Positions 5,598 to 14,605 of a stretch of 18,533 nt of DNA are shown here, in pieces. The stretch lies in contig CALKYE010000245.1 of NCBI GenBank assembly GCA_938003765.1, positions 1-18,533 on the forward strand, written 5' to 3'. Below the pieces are notes generated by a model, which saw only the letters and a list, made by a program, of their open reading frames with translations, searched no databases and was not told where the DNA came from. A program made the position numbers and the translations under genes. Position 1 is the stretch's first letter. Each line of letters opens with the position of its first letter. Origin of the DNA: an uncultured Planctomycetia bacterium. Its GTDB lineage: Bacteria; Planctomycetota; UBA1135; GCA-002686595.

Positions 5598-7985
5598 CTA
5601 CTGAAGCGTGATGAAGTCCGTCAGGTCGAAGCTCGTTCCATCGTTGAGGCGTCCGGCGAGGCGCAGCTCGACCTGCGATCCAACCGGCATCGCGCTCAGG
5701 CCGAAGGCGCGCTTGAGCATCCAGTTGGGCACGTTGAACGTCGCGTCGGAGTAGGCCTCGGGGCCGGAGGTGTTGCAGCCGCCGACCGGGCCGTAGTACG
5801 GACGCGTCACGTCCACGAGCGCCAGGGGCAGGCTCGCCAACCGGATCGGATTGCCCACGCCGTCAGCGCGGCGCAGGGTCACGCTGTTCAGGTCGATGTT
5901 GCCCGAGAGGCTGTGCGCCCAGGTGCCGACCAGCGTGACCTTGGTGGTCCCCGGGGCGTTGATCGCGACGTTGTTCGGGCATTGGCCCGGACCCACGTCG
6001 AGCGTCAGCGCGCCGGTCAGTCCGGCCGGCGACAGCAGAGTGATGATCTGGTCGCAGCTCACGTTCGTCCCGCAGTTGTCCGTGAGCGTCCAGCGGCGCG
6101 TGATCACGGCCTCGGGCGCGTGCGGGTTCTGCGGCGTGTTGGTGACGACGCTGATGTCGCTCCAGGTCAAGGTCGCGCCGCCCTGCGGGCAGTTGGCCGT
6201 GAAGGTCGCCACGCCCGTGCGCGAGGGGTCGACCTGACCGGCGGGGATGCCGCCGTTCCAGATCTCGACGAAGTCCGGCGGGCAGTCGACCGTCGAGTCC
6301 GGGCAGCAGTCGATGCGCAGATCGAACAGCACCGGCGAGATCGTCGACGTCGGCGGACGCGTGAACGTCGTGCGCACTTCGATGAAGCGGCCGTTCATGT
6401 TGCCGCCGCAGAAGCTCTGGCCGTTCGCGACCTGGAGCCAGCTGGCCTGCGGCAGGTTGACGGTGTTGTCCGCGACGCGCGCTTCGACGGTGATCGAGGT
6501 TCCGGCCGGCTCCTGGCTGTTCCAGGAGATCGTGCCCCAAGCCTTGCCGACCGTTCCGCCGTCCTGAACCACGGTCCAGGTTCCCGTCGGGCTGGTCGTG
6601 GCGTTCACGAAGCCCGTCATGTCGGAGTAGTTGTAGGGGAACGCGCTCGGTCCCAGGTCGACGATCATGTCGACCGCGCCGATCGGGAACCCGCCGCCGC
6701 CGAGCGCACCCGCGTTGGGGTCGATGCGCATCGCCTGGTGCGTGTTGTAGCAGGTCACCCACACCTTGCCGTTGGCGTCGACGGCCACGCCCGTGGGGCT
6801 GTTGCCGTTCACGCCGTTGAAGGACAGTTGCACGTTGCCGACGAACGTGCCGTCGGTGCGCAGGTGGCCGACCGTGGTCGCGCCGAACAGCGCGTGGGCG
6901 ACCCACACGTTGCCGCTGCCGTCGACCGCGCAGCCCTGGGCGTTGCCCGAGCCGTAGCTGAAGGTTCCCAGGCAGCCGCCCGCGGGGTTGATCACGCCGA
7001 CCGCGCCGCCGCTGAGGAACGTGTGCCAGATGTTGCCGGTGGCCGGGTCGATGCCCAGGCCGTAGTCGCCGCAACCGAACCCGAGCACCGTGCCCGTGCC
7101 GGTCGACGGGTCGTAGCGCAACAGGCCCTGACCGCCGCGCGCCGACCACAGGATGCCCGCGGGGTCGACGAGTCCGCCGTAGCCGCCCGCGAACAAATTG
7201 AACTGCGTGCCCGCAATGGGCTGACCGGTGACGCCGTCGAGCTTCTCGTGGTCCTGGTCACCCAGGCCGCCGGTCCAAACGTCGTTGTTGGCGTCGATCG
7301 CCACCGTGCGCGCGTTGGCGCCGGTGATGCGCGTGTAGTTGATGATGCACTCGTCGTCGGCCGTGCTCACGCCGCCGTTGGTGTCGGCGCCGCCCGCATT
7401 CGACCAGTTCAGGATGTTGCCCAGGCCGCGCGAGGTGCGGATCAATCCGTCGCCGTCGCGGTCGGAGCAAGTGGAGTACACGAACGGTCCCTGGAGGTAC
7501 TCGCCGTTCGGATTCGGCGTGAACGCGCCGGTGACGGGGTCCTTGTCGCCGCGCGTGCCGCCCAGAACGAGGCCGACGCGCGTCACCGAGCCCTTGCCGC
7601 CGCCGCCCTCAGCGCGGTTGGAGACCCACACGTTGCCGAGCTGGTCCACGGTGGTGCGCGACGGATCGCGGCCCATGCCGTTGGGCGCAGTGAAGTACTC
7701 GCCGAGGATCGCGCCCGAGTTGACGTCGATGCGGACGAGCGTGCCGCGGTTCGAGCACGCCACGTTGCAGAACGGCAGCGATGCGACGCCGACGCTGAGC
7801 TGCAGTTGATCGTTGTTGGGGCTGTTGTGGTTGACGTTGTTGAGCAGGCCCAAATCGAAGTCGGCGTCGGTCGTGTAGACATAGCTGCACGTTCCGACGC
7901 CTTGGGGGCTGGCGAGACTCGTTGCGCCGAGCAGCGTGAGTGCGCCGGCTGCGAACGCGATGCGTTGACGATGGGTGATGTTCAT
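5598..7985 (-). CDS. Secreted NHL/Vgb-like beta-propeller protein
   Basis: This 795-residue secreted protein starts with a signal peptide (MNITHRQR, then a hydrophobic stretch ending near LASPQG). The mature N-terminus has a TTDADFDLGLLNNVNHN segment ending in QLQLS. Six or seven propeller repeats follow, each with a V/I-D-x-x-G-N-V-W-V type strand, for example VDQLGNVWVSN, IDANNDVWTG, VDPAGILWSA, VDGSGNVWVAH and VDANGKVWVTC. This matches the NHL / virginiamycin-B-lyase-like propeller fold. Beyond the propeller are a beta-rich domain (TWTVVQDGG to FDLRIDC), a Cys-containing segment (CCPDSTVDCPPDF to DNCGTNVSCDQI) and a final beta-sandwich-like domain ending LTDFITLQ. I see no catalytic motif, so binding or a structural role is as likely as lyase activity. 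I chose the ATG at 7985 because it begins the signal peptide, although no Shine-Dalgarno sequence precedes it. Confidence 0.85.
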   Translation of the reverse strand: MNITHRQRIAFAAGALTLLGATSLASPQGVGTCSYVYTTDADFDLGLLNNVNHNSPNNDQLQLSVGVASLPFCNVACSNRGTLVRIDVNSGAILGEYFTAPNGMGRDPSRTTVDQLGNVWVSNRAEGGGGKGSVTRVGLVLGGTRGDKDPVTGAFTPNPNGEYLQGPFVYSTCSDRDGDGLIRTSRGLGNILNWSNAGGADTNGGVSTADDECIINYTRITGANARTVAIDANNDVWTGGLGDQDHEKLDGVTGQPIAGTQFNLFAGGYGGLVDPAGILWSARGGQGLLRYDPSTGTGTVLGFGCGDYGLGIDPATGNIWHTFLSGGAVGVINPAGGCLGTFSYGSGNAQGCAVDGSGNVWVAHALFGATTVGHLRTDGTFVGNVQLSFNGVNGNSPTGVAVDANGKVWVTCYNTHQAMRIDPNAGALGGGGFPIGAVDMIVDLGPSAFPYNYSDMTGFVNATTSPTGTWTVVQDGGTVGKAWGTISWNSQEPAGTSITVEARVADNTVNLPQASWLQVANGQSFCGGNMNGRFIEVRTTFTRPPTSTISPVLFDLRIDCCPDSTVDCPPDFVEIWNGGIPAGQVDPSRTGVATFTANCPQGGATLTWSDISVVTNTPQNPHAPEAVITRRWTLTDNCGTNVSCDQIITLLSPAGLTGALTLDVGPGQCPNNVAINAPGTTKVTLVGTWAHSLSGNIDLNSVTLRRADGVGNPIRLASLPLALVDVTRPYYGPVGGCNTSGPEAYSDATFNVPNWMLKRAFGLSAMPVGSQVELRLAGRLNDGTSFDLTDFITLQ

Positions 7986-8108
7986 GGCGATCAGGAGCGC
8001 CGGTCGCGCGCGTCGCCGCAGGAATGACGGCGCGCGGGGTAGGGCGGGGGGGAGAAGAGGGTGTTCGAACTGCGCCGCTTCAGCGGTCGCCAATCGAAAC
8101 CCAAGTCG

Positions 8109-8136
8109 ATGCTTTCACAGTTCCACAGGGCGTCAA
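8109..8136 (-). promoter_or_regulatory. Possible promoter of the beta-propeller gene
   Basis: On the minus strand TTGACG (8131-8136, five of six to consensus) is followed after 16 bases by AAGCAT (8109-8114, three of six). This would give a leader of roughly 115 nt before the ATG at 7985. The -35 match is good and the -10 match is poor. Confidence 0.3.
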
Positions 8137-8389
8137 CGGGGAATTCGTGCGAACCGAGTGCGCAGTGATGGACTGCGAATCGACTGCGCGCCGACGCCGC
8201 CGGCGGCGCGGTTCCACTCGCGACTTGGGTCGCGCGAGCGGAGCGCGCGCCGGCCGAGGGGGAACGAAGTCTGTGCTCGCGCGTGATCGCCAATTCTCGA
8301 AAAACCCGCCGCTCGCGCCGGGCCGCGAGCCGCTGACGGTCGGCGCGCACCCGCGGGTCGCACCTCGGGCCCGGGCCGGGCGAGCGGGA

Positions 8390-8395
8390 TATACT
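8390..8395 (+). promoter_or_regulatory. Possible -10 element of the sulfatase-like operon
   Basis: TATACT (five of six to the sigma-70 -10 consensus) sits in an otherwise extremely GC-rich stretch, 63 nt before the ATG at 8459. It is one of very few AT-rich hexamers in the gap. No matching -35 box is visible about 17 bp upstream, so activator dependence or a different sigma factor is possible. Confidence 0.45.
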
Positions 8396-8458
8396 CTTCG
8401 CTCTCGAGCCCCACCTCGTGCGGGCGCGCCCGCCGCTACCCCTCGCCGCCCCTCCAGG

Positions 8459-9946
8459 ATGGAATTCCCGCACGTCGTCCGCCCCTCCAGCGCCCTGAGT
8501 CGGGCGTGGCTGGCGCTGGCGGTCCTCCCGCTCGCGGTGCTGTCGAGCTGTTCGGGGGGCGGGGGCGACTCCGAGCCCAAGCCGCGCGCCAACATCGTCC
8601 TCGTGACGGTCGACACGCTGCGCGCCGACCACCTGGGCTGCTACGGCTACTTCCGCGACACGAGCCCGAACATCGACGCGCTGGCCAAGGAGTCGGTCGT
8701 GTTCGACCAGGCCTACGCCGTCATGGCGACGACGCTGCCGAGCCACGCCTCGATGCTGACCGGGCGCTACCCGCTCGAGCACGGGATCCTGGCCAACATG
8801 ATGCACGGCGGTAAGCCCTTCGGTTGGAAGGAGGGCATGCTCTCGATCGCGCAGGTCGCCAAGGACTCGGGCTACGCCACGGCCGGCTTCGTGAGCGCAG
8901 CTCCGCTCAAGAGCGCTTCGGGGATCGCCACGGGCTTCGACACCTGGACCGAGCCGGACGGGGTCGAACGCCAGGCCGAGGAGACCATGAAGGACGTGCT
9001 CGCCTGGTTCGAAACCAAGCCGCGCGAGCCGTACTTCCTGTGGGTGCACTTCTACGACCCGCACTGGCGCCACCGCGCGCCGGCGCCGTTCGACACGATG
9101 TTCCACACCGAAGGTCCAGACCCGGCGCTCGAGGCCTGGCTGGCCGAGCGGCAAGTGGGCGACGCGGCCAAGCGCTCGAACGCGCGCAAGACCACCCAGA
9201 CGCGCAAGGCGATCAACGACTACTGCGGCGAGGTGCGCTACACCGACAGTCAGGTCGGAGTGCTGCTCGAGCGCTTGCGCCGCGACGGCGACCTCGACCG
9301 CAGCGTGCTGGTGCTCACCGCGGACCACGGCGAAGGCCTCAATCAACACGACTGGACCGCGCACGGTCTGGTGTGGGACGAGCAGTTGCGCGTGCCGCTC
9401 CTGATGCGCTTCCCACCGTCAGCGCAGCAGGCGCCGAAGCGCGTCGACAAGCTCGTCTCGCTGGTCGATCTGTTCCCCACGGTGCTGGCGCGCATCGAGC
9501 CGCTCGGCGCGCGCTCGCAGCGCGACTTCCTGGCGCAGTCGACCGGAACCGACGTGCTCTCGCCGAAGTTCGTCGAGCGCCCGCTGTTCGCGCAGCGCAC
9601 GGGTCGCGAGCTCGCGGAGGATCCCGGGGAGATGTACGCGCTGACCACGCGCGAGTGGAAGTACATCCACGAGCCCGAGGTGGGCGACAAGCTCTTCGAT
9701 CGACGCAAGGATCCCTTCGAGCTCGAGAACCTCGCCGAGCGCGACACGCAGACCGCGGTGCGCGTTCACGACATGACGATGATCATGATCCGCGGTCAGA
9801 AGGCGCGCGGAGACGCGCTGGGCGCCGCCAAGGCCGGAGAGATGGACCCCAAGCTGCTCGAGGAGCTGCGCAAGCTGGGCTATCTCGGCGGCGAAGACGG
9901 GCGCTCCGCGGGCGAGGACTCCGACGACGAGAAGAAGTCGCCGTGA
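8459..9946 (+). CDS. Sulfatase-like alkaline-phosphatase-superfamily lipoprotein 1
   Basis: This 495-residue metal-dependent hydrolase or transferase of the sulfatase/alkaline phosphatase superfamily is predicted to be exported and lipid-anchored (hydrophobic stretch 17-30, Cys31 in a VLSSC lipobox-like motif). The metal-binding start is NIVLVTVDTLRADHLG (Asp52). The active-site helix is TTLPSHASMLTGRYP at 91-105, and ADHGEGLNQHDWTAHG at 288-303 supplies Asp289, His290 and probably His302. The nucleophile position is Thr92 in T-L-P-S-H, not the Cys/Ser-x-Pro-x-Arg that is converted to formylglycine in true sulfatases. Substrate is unknown, with sulfate ester, phosphoester or phospho-group transfer all open. 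The C-terminus has a LRKLGYLGG motif and then an acidic tail. The ATG at 8459 has no clear Shine-Dalgarno sequence. It is the first gene of a three-gene operon and its TGA overlaps the next GTG. Confidence 0.88.
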   Translation: MEFPHVVRPSSALSRAWLALAVLPLAVLSSCSGGGGDSEPKPRANIVLVTVDTLRADHLGCYGYFRDTSPNIDALAKESVVFDQAYAVMATTLPSHASMLTGRYPLEHGILANMMHGGKPFGWKEGMLSIAQVAKDSGYATAGFVSAAPLKSASGIATGFDTWTEPDGVERQAEETMKDVLAWFETKPREPYFLWVHFYDPHWRHRAPAPFDTMFHTEGPDPALEAWLAERQVGDAAKRSNARKTTQTRKAINDYCGEVRYTDSQVGVLLERLRRDGDLDRSVLVLTADHGEGLNQHDWTAHGLVWDEQLRVPLLMRFPPSAQQAPKRVDKLVSLVDLFPTVLARIEPLGARSQRDFLAQSTGTDVLSPKFVERPLFAQRTGRELAEDPGEMYALTTREWKYIHEPEVGDKLFDRRKDPFELENLAERDTQTAVRVHDMTMIMIRGQKARGDALGAAKAGEMDPKLLEELRKLGYLGGEDGRSAGEDSDDEKKSP

Positions 9947-11334
9947 ACGCCGCGGACGCGCCTGCGACGCCGAGGCGGAGCTGGCTCGCGGTGCTCGTTC
10001 TGGTGCTCGCGTCGCTGGGGCTGCGTGGCGGAGCGCTGTGGGCGGCGCGCGACGCGAGGGAGTGGAACGATCAGATCACGTACCGCCAGCGCGCGGAGGA
10101 TCTGCTCGAGGGCAAGGGCTACACCGGCTCGTACCAGTCGTGGGCGCTGCACAAGGGTCTGCGCCAGATGCGCGACCTGCCGCGCTACCGCGGTGCGTAC
10201 CAGGCGCCGGGCTACGCGGCGTTCATCGCGCTGGTGATGAAGCTGTGCGGGAGCGAGATCCTGTGGGTCAAGCTCGCGCAGGTGCTGCTCGGCGTGGCGA
10301 CGACCTGGTTCGTGTACGCGCTGGGGCGTGACGCAGTCTCGCATCTCGCCGGGCTCTGCGCGGGCTGGCTGTACGCGCTCGATCCGACGCTGATCGCGTT
10401 CACGCACTACATCTTCACCGAGACGTTGTTCGTGTTCCTGTTCACGGCGGGGTTGTGGCTGTGGATGCGGCCGAGCGCGCCGCGCGCTTCACGCGCCGTC
10501 GTCGCAGGGATCTGCTTCGCGTTGGCGGCGTACGTCAAGAGCTCGGTGCTCTACCTGCTGCCTCTGCTCGCGCTGTGGCTGGTGTGGCGAGAGCGAGAGC
10601 GTCGTGCGCAGGCCGTTCGCTTCTGCGCGATCGCCGCGCTCGCCTGGGTCGCGTGCGTCGCGCCCTGGACGCTGCGCAACATCGAAGTCCACGGCGGCTT
10701 CGTGCTGATGGACTCGAGCGGTCCGTTCAACCTGTGGCGCGGCAATCAACCCAACGCCTACCAGCGGCGGCTGCACAACGCCGACTGGAACATGCGCCAC
10801 ACCGAGCCGTTCGACGCGTACACGTTCGCTCCGGTGTCGGAGGTCGGCGGGAGCGTCGCCGTCGACATCGCGCGCGAGATGTTCCAGACCGACACGCCCA
10901 CCGACCTGCAGGTGATGGAGGCCGCGCAGAAGAGCGCCGTGCGCTACGCGCTCGACGACCTGGGCTGGACCGTGCGGCGCGCGTTCTACAAGTTCGTGGA
11001 CCTGTGGAACCCGACCTCGTTCGTGATGCGCAATCTCGAGCGCGACGGCTACGGACCGATCTCGCCAGGAACGGCCGCCGCGCTGAGTTGGGCCTGCGTG
11101 CTCAGCTACGTGCTCGTGTGGTGCCTGGCGCTGCCCTCGCTGTGGCGCCGCGCGAACACCGCGCTCGGAGTGATGGCCTTGCTGCTCGTGTACTACTACA
11201 CGCTGATCCACATGGCGACCTTCGGATTGACTCGCTTCCGCCTGCCGGTGATGCCGATCCTGATGGTTCTGGCCGGCGCGACTCTCGCGGCGTGGTGGGA
11301 GCGGCGTCGCCAACTAGCGAGCGTGCAACCGTGA
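9943..11334 (+). CDS. GT39/ArnT-like polytopic membrane glycosyltransferase
   Basis: This 463-residue integral membrane protein has about ten hydrophobic segments. The first spans residues 14-34, several follow from 107 to about 240, and the C-terminal ones lie in the last 120 residues. The first extracytoplasmic loop has EWNDQITYRQRAEDLLEGKGY and YRGAYQAPGYAAFIAL. The acidic residues Glu40/Asp43 and the Y-x-APGY element match the PMT/ArnT (GT39, GT-C fold) pattern, in which a lipid-phosphate-linked sugar is transferred outside the membrane. Donor and acceptor are unknown. The GTG at 9943 overlaps the stop of the preceding sulfatase-like gene (GTGA), and its own TGA overlaps the GTG of the next gene in the same way. 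This implies translational coupling and a shared pathway. Confidence 0.83.
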   Translation: MNAADAPATPRRSWLAVLVLVLASLGLRGGALWAARDAREWNDQITYRQRAEDLLEGKGYTGSYQSWALHKGLRQMRDLPRYRGAYQAPGYAAFIALVMKLCGSEILWVKLAQVLLGVATTWFVYALGRDAVSHLAGLCAGWLYALDPTLIAFTHYIFTETLFVFLFTAGLWLWMRPSAPRASRAVVAGICFALAAYVKSSVLYLLPLLALWLVWRERERRAQAVRFCAIAALAWVACVAPWTLRNIEVHGGFVLMDSSGPFNLWRGNQPNAYQRRLHNADWNMRHTEPFDAYTFAPVSEVGGSVAVDIAREMFQTDTPTDLQVMEAAQKSAVRYALDDLGWTVRRAFYKFVDLWNPTSFVMRNLERDGYGPISPGTAAALSWACVLSYVLVWCLALPSLWRRANTALGVMALLLVYYYTLIHMATFGLTRFRLPVMPILMVLAGATLAAWWERRRQLASVQP

Positions 11335-12980
11335 AGTCCCTGCGCCTGATCGCGTTCGCCGCGCTGTGCGCGTTCGGACTGCCCGCGTGCGGCGGCGGCG
11401 AACCCGCGGCGCCGCGGCCCAACGTGCTGTGGATCGTCTGGGACACCGTGCGCGCCGATCGCTTGGGCGTGTACGGCTACCAGCGACCCACGACCCCCAA
11501 CCTCGACGCCTGGGCCAGGGACGCGCGCGTCTACGACGACTGCATCTCGCCCGGCAGTTGGACGGTTCCTTCGCACGCGTCGATGTTCACCGGCTTGCTG
11601 CCGAGCGAACACGGCGCCGAGCACGGCTCGGAGTGGCTCGACGACAAGCTGGTGACGATCGCCGAACTGCTGCGCGACTCGGGCTACCAGACCTTCAGTT
11701 GGACGGCCAACCCGCACATCTCGCGCGAGGAGAACTCCACGCAGGGCTTCGAGACGCAGCAGCACCCTTGGGACAAGCCCGTCGAGGAGCGCGCGCGGGA
11801 GATCTACGAGTCCAAGCTCGCGACGTTCCCCGCCGACTCGGAGCAACGCCGGCGCGGCGAGCGCCAGGCGAACTCGGCCTGGGTGCTCAAGGCCGCGGGT
11901 GAGTTGGCGCAGGAGGGGCTCAGCTCTTGGTTGAACCAGCGCGACGCCAAGCGGCCGTACTTCGCGTTCCTCAACTACATGGAGGCGCATCGTCCGCTGA
12001 TCTCCGCGCGCCGCCACCGCGAGGCGGTCATGGCGCCGGAGCAAGTCGAAGCCTCGTACAACGCGGAGATCGACTGGAACTCGACCTGGGGCTACTGCTT
12101 CGGACTGGTCGACGTGCCCGACGAGAGTCTCGAGCTGCTCTCGGGCAGCTACGACGCCGGCATCCACGAACTCGACTCGCTCTTCGGCGACCTGATGCGC
12201 GCGCTCGAAGCGCAGGGCGCGCTCGAGAACACGATCGTGGTGCTCACGGCGGACCACGGCGATCACTTGAGCGAGCACCACCTGCTCGACCACCAGTACT
12301 CCGTCGCGCAAGTGCTGGTGCGCGTGCCGCTGATCGTGAAGTACCCGCCGCGCTTCGCTCCCGGTCGCGAGTCGCGCCCGGTGATGAGCATGGACTTGTT
12401 CCCGACGCTGCTCGAGCTTGCTGGCGTGGAGGCCCCGCGCGTCGGAGTCGGGCACGCGCGCAGCCTGCTCGACCCGGCTGAACGTCGCGCGCGCATCACG
12501 CAGTACACCAAGCCCTACGAGCGGCCGCTCATCTCTACGCGCAAGCTGTACCCCAACCACGACATCAGCTCCTTCGAGCGCGGGCGCGTCGCGATCGTCG
12601 ACAAGCCCTGGAAGCTGGTGCAGCACCTGGGCGGACCGACCGAGTTGTTCAACCTCGACAGCGATCCCTACGAGACGCGCAACGTCGCCGGCGAGAACGC
12701 CGCTGTGCTCGAGCGCATGCGCAAGCAGTTGGTCGGCGTGCTCAAGTCGGTGCGACCGATCGGCGCCGGCGTGGCGGGGGAGCGCTCCGCCGAGCACCTG
12801 CGCATGCTGGCCGGCCTGGGGTACGCGGACGTCGAGGAGGATTCGGACCAGAACGACGCCGGTTCAGATGGCGCAGCCACTTCGGGCGCATCGAAGCGCG
12901 ATGCGGAGCCGGACGACGCGGACGGGAACGACGGCGCGCCGCGCTCGAAGCCGGCTTCCAAGGCGCCGCAGCAGCGCTAA
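11331..12980 (+). CDS. Sulfatase-like alkaline-phosphatase-superfamily lipoprotein 2
   Basis: This 549-residue paralogue of the first gene of the operon has a lipoprotein signal peptide with a good lipobox, GLPAC, at Cys20. The core begins PNVLWIVWDTVRADRLG (Asp38). The active-site segment is SWTVPSHASMFTGLLP at 76-91, placing Thr78 (T-V-P-S-H) where sulfatases have the formylglycine Cys/Ser. TADHGDHLSEHHLLDH at 306-321 provides Asp308, His309 and further His residues. Other superfamily landmarks are VRVPLIVKYPP and SMDLFPTLLELAG. After LRMLAGLGYADV comes an acidic, Asp/Ser/Ala-rich low-complexity tail of about 50 residues. The start is the GTG at 11331, overlapping the glycosyltransferase stop (GTGA). 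It probably acts on the same surface substrate as its partners, but that substrate is not known. Confidence 0.88.
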   Translation: MKSLRLIAFAALCAFGLPACGGGEPAAPRPNVLWIVWDTVRADRLGVYGYQRPTTPNLDAWARDARVYDDCISPGSWTVPSHASMFTGLLPSEHGAEHGSEWLDDKLVTIAELLRDSGYQTFSWTANPHISREENSTQGFETQQHPWDKPVEERAREIYESKLATFPADSEQRRRGERQANSAWVLKAAGELAQEGLSSWLNQRDAKRPYFAFLNYMEAHRPLISARRHREAVMAPEQVEASYNAEIDWNSTWGYCFGLVDVPDESLELLSGSYDAGIHELDSLFGDLMRALEAQGALENTIVVLTADHGDHLSEHHLLDHQYSVAQVLVRVPLIVKYPPRFAPGRESRPVMSMDLFPTLLELAGVEAPRVGVGHARSLLDPAERRARITQYTKPYERPLISTRKLYPNHDISSFERGRVAIVDKPWKLVQHLGGPTELFNLDSDPYETRNVAGENAAVLERMRKQLVGVLKSVRPIGAGVAGERSAEHLRMLAGLGYADVEEDSDQNDAGSDGAATSGASKRDAEPDDADGNDGAPRSKPASKAPQQR

Positions 12981-13018
12981 CATCGGACTCGACGCTCGAG
13001 CCATCATTTGCGGGGGCA

Positions 13019-14581
<1,563 letters not shown>

Positions 14582-14605
14582 GCGGGCGAACGCGGCGAGT
14601 CGCGC

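Larger units (their letters stand above)
7986..8458. other. Divergent intergenic region, propeller gene / sulfatase operon
   Basis: This 473-bp gap separates divergently transcribed units and should contain both promoters. A candidate lies on each strand (8109-8136 minus, 8390-8395 plus). A 14-bp perfect GC palindrome (8195-8208, CGCCGCCGGCGGCG) lies between them and could be an operator or simply composition-driven. I see no convincing gene: the frames here are Arg/Ala-rich without domain signatures. Confidence 0.5.

Noticed and set aside
5544..8027. 827-codon open frame on the plus strand opposite the beta-propeller gene
   Set aside because: Arg/Ala/Val/Asp-rich composition with no domain or signal peptide. 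It mirrors the codon structure of the minus-strand gene, whose product has a signal peptide and clear propeller repeats.
8195..8208. 14-bp GC palindrome as an operator
   Set aside because: Short GC palindromes are expected by chance at this base composition. No second copy or placement over a promoter supports regulation.
8459..9946. Calling the sulfatase-like genes type I arylsulfatases
   Set aside because: The C/S-x-P-x-R formylglycine motif is absent in both, and no formylglycine-generating or anaerobic maturase gene is present in the window.
11196..12797. 533-codon minus-strand frame opposite the second sulfatase-like gene
   Set aside because: His/Arg/Val-rich shadow. The plus strand encodes all sulfatase superfamily landmarks in order.
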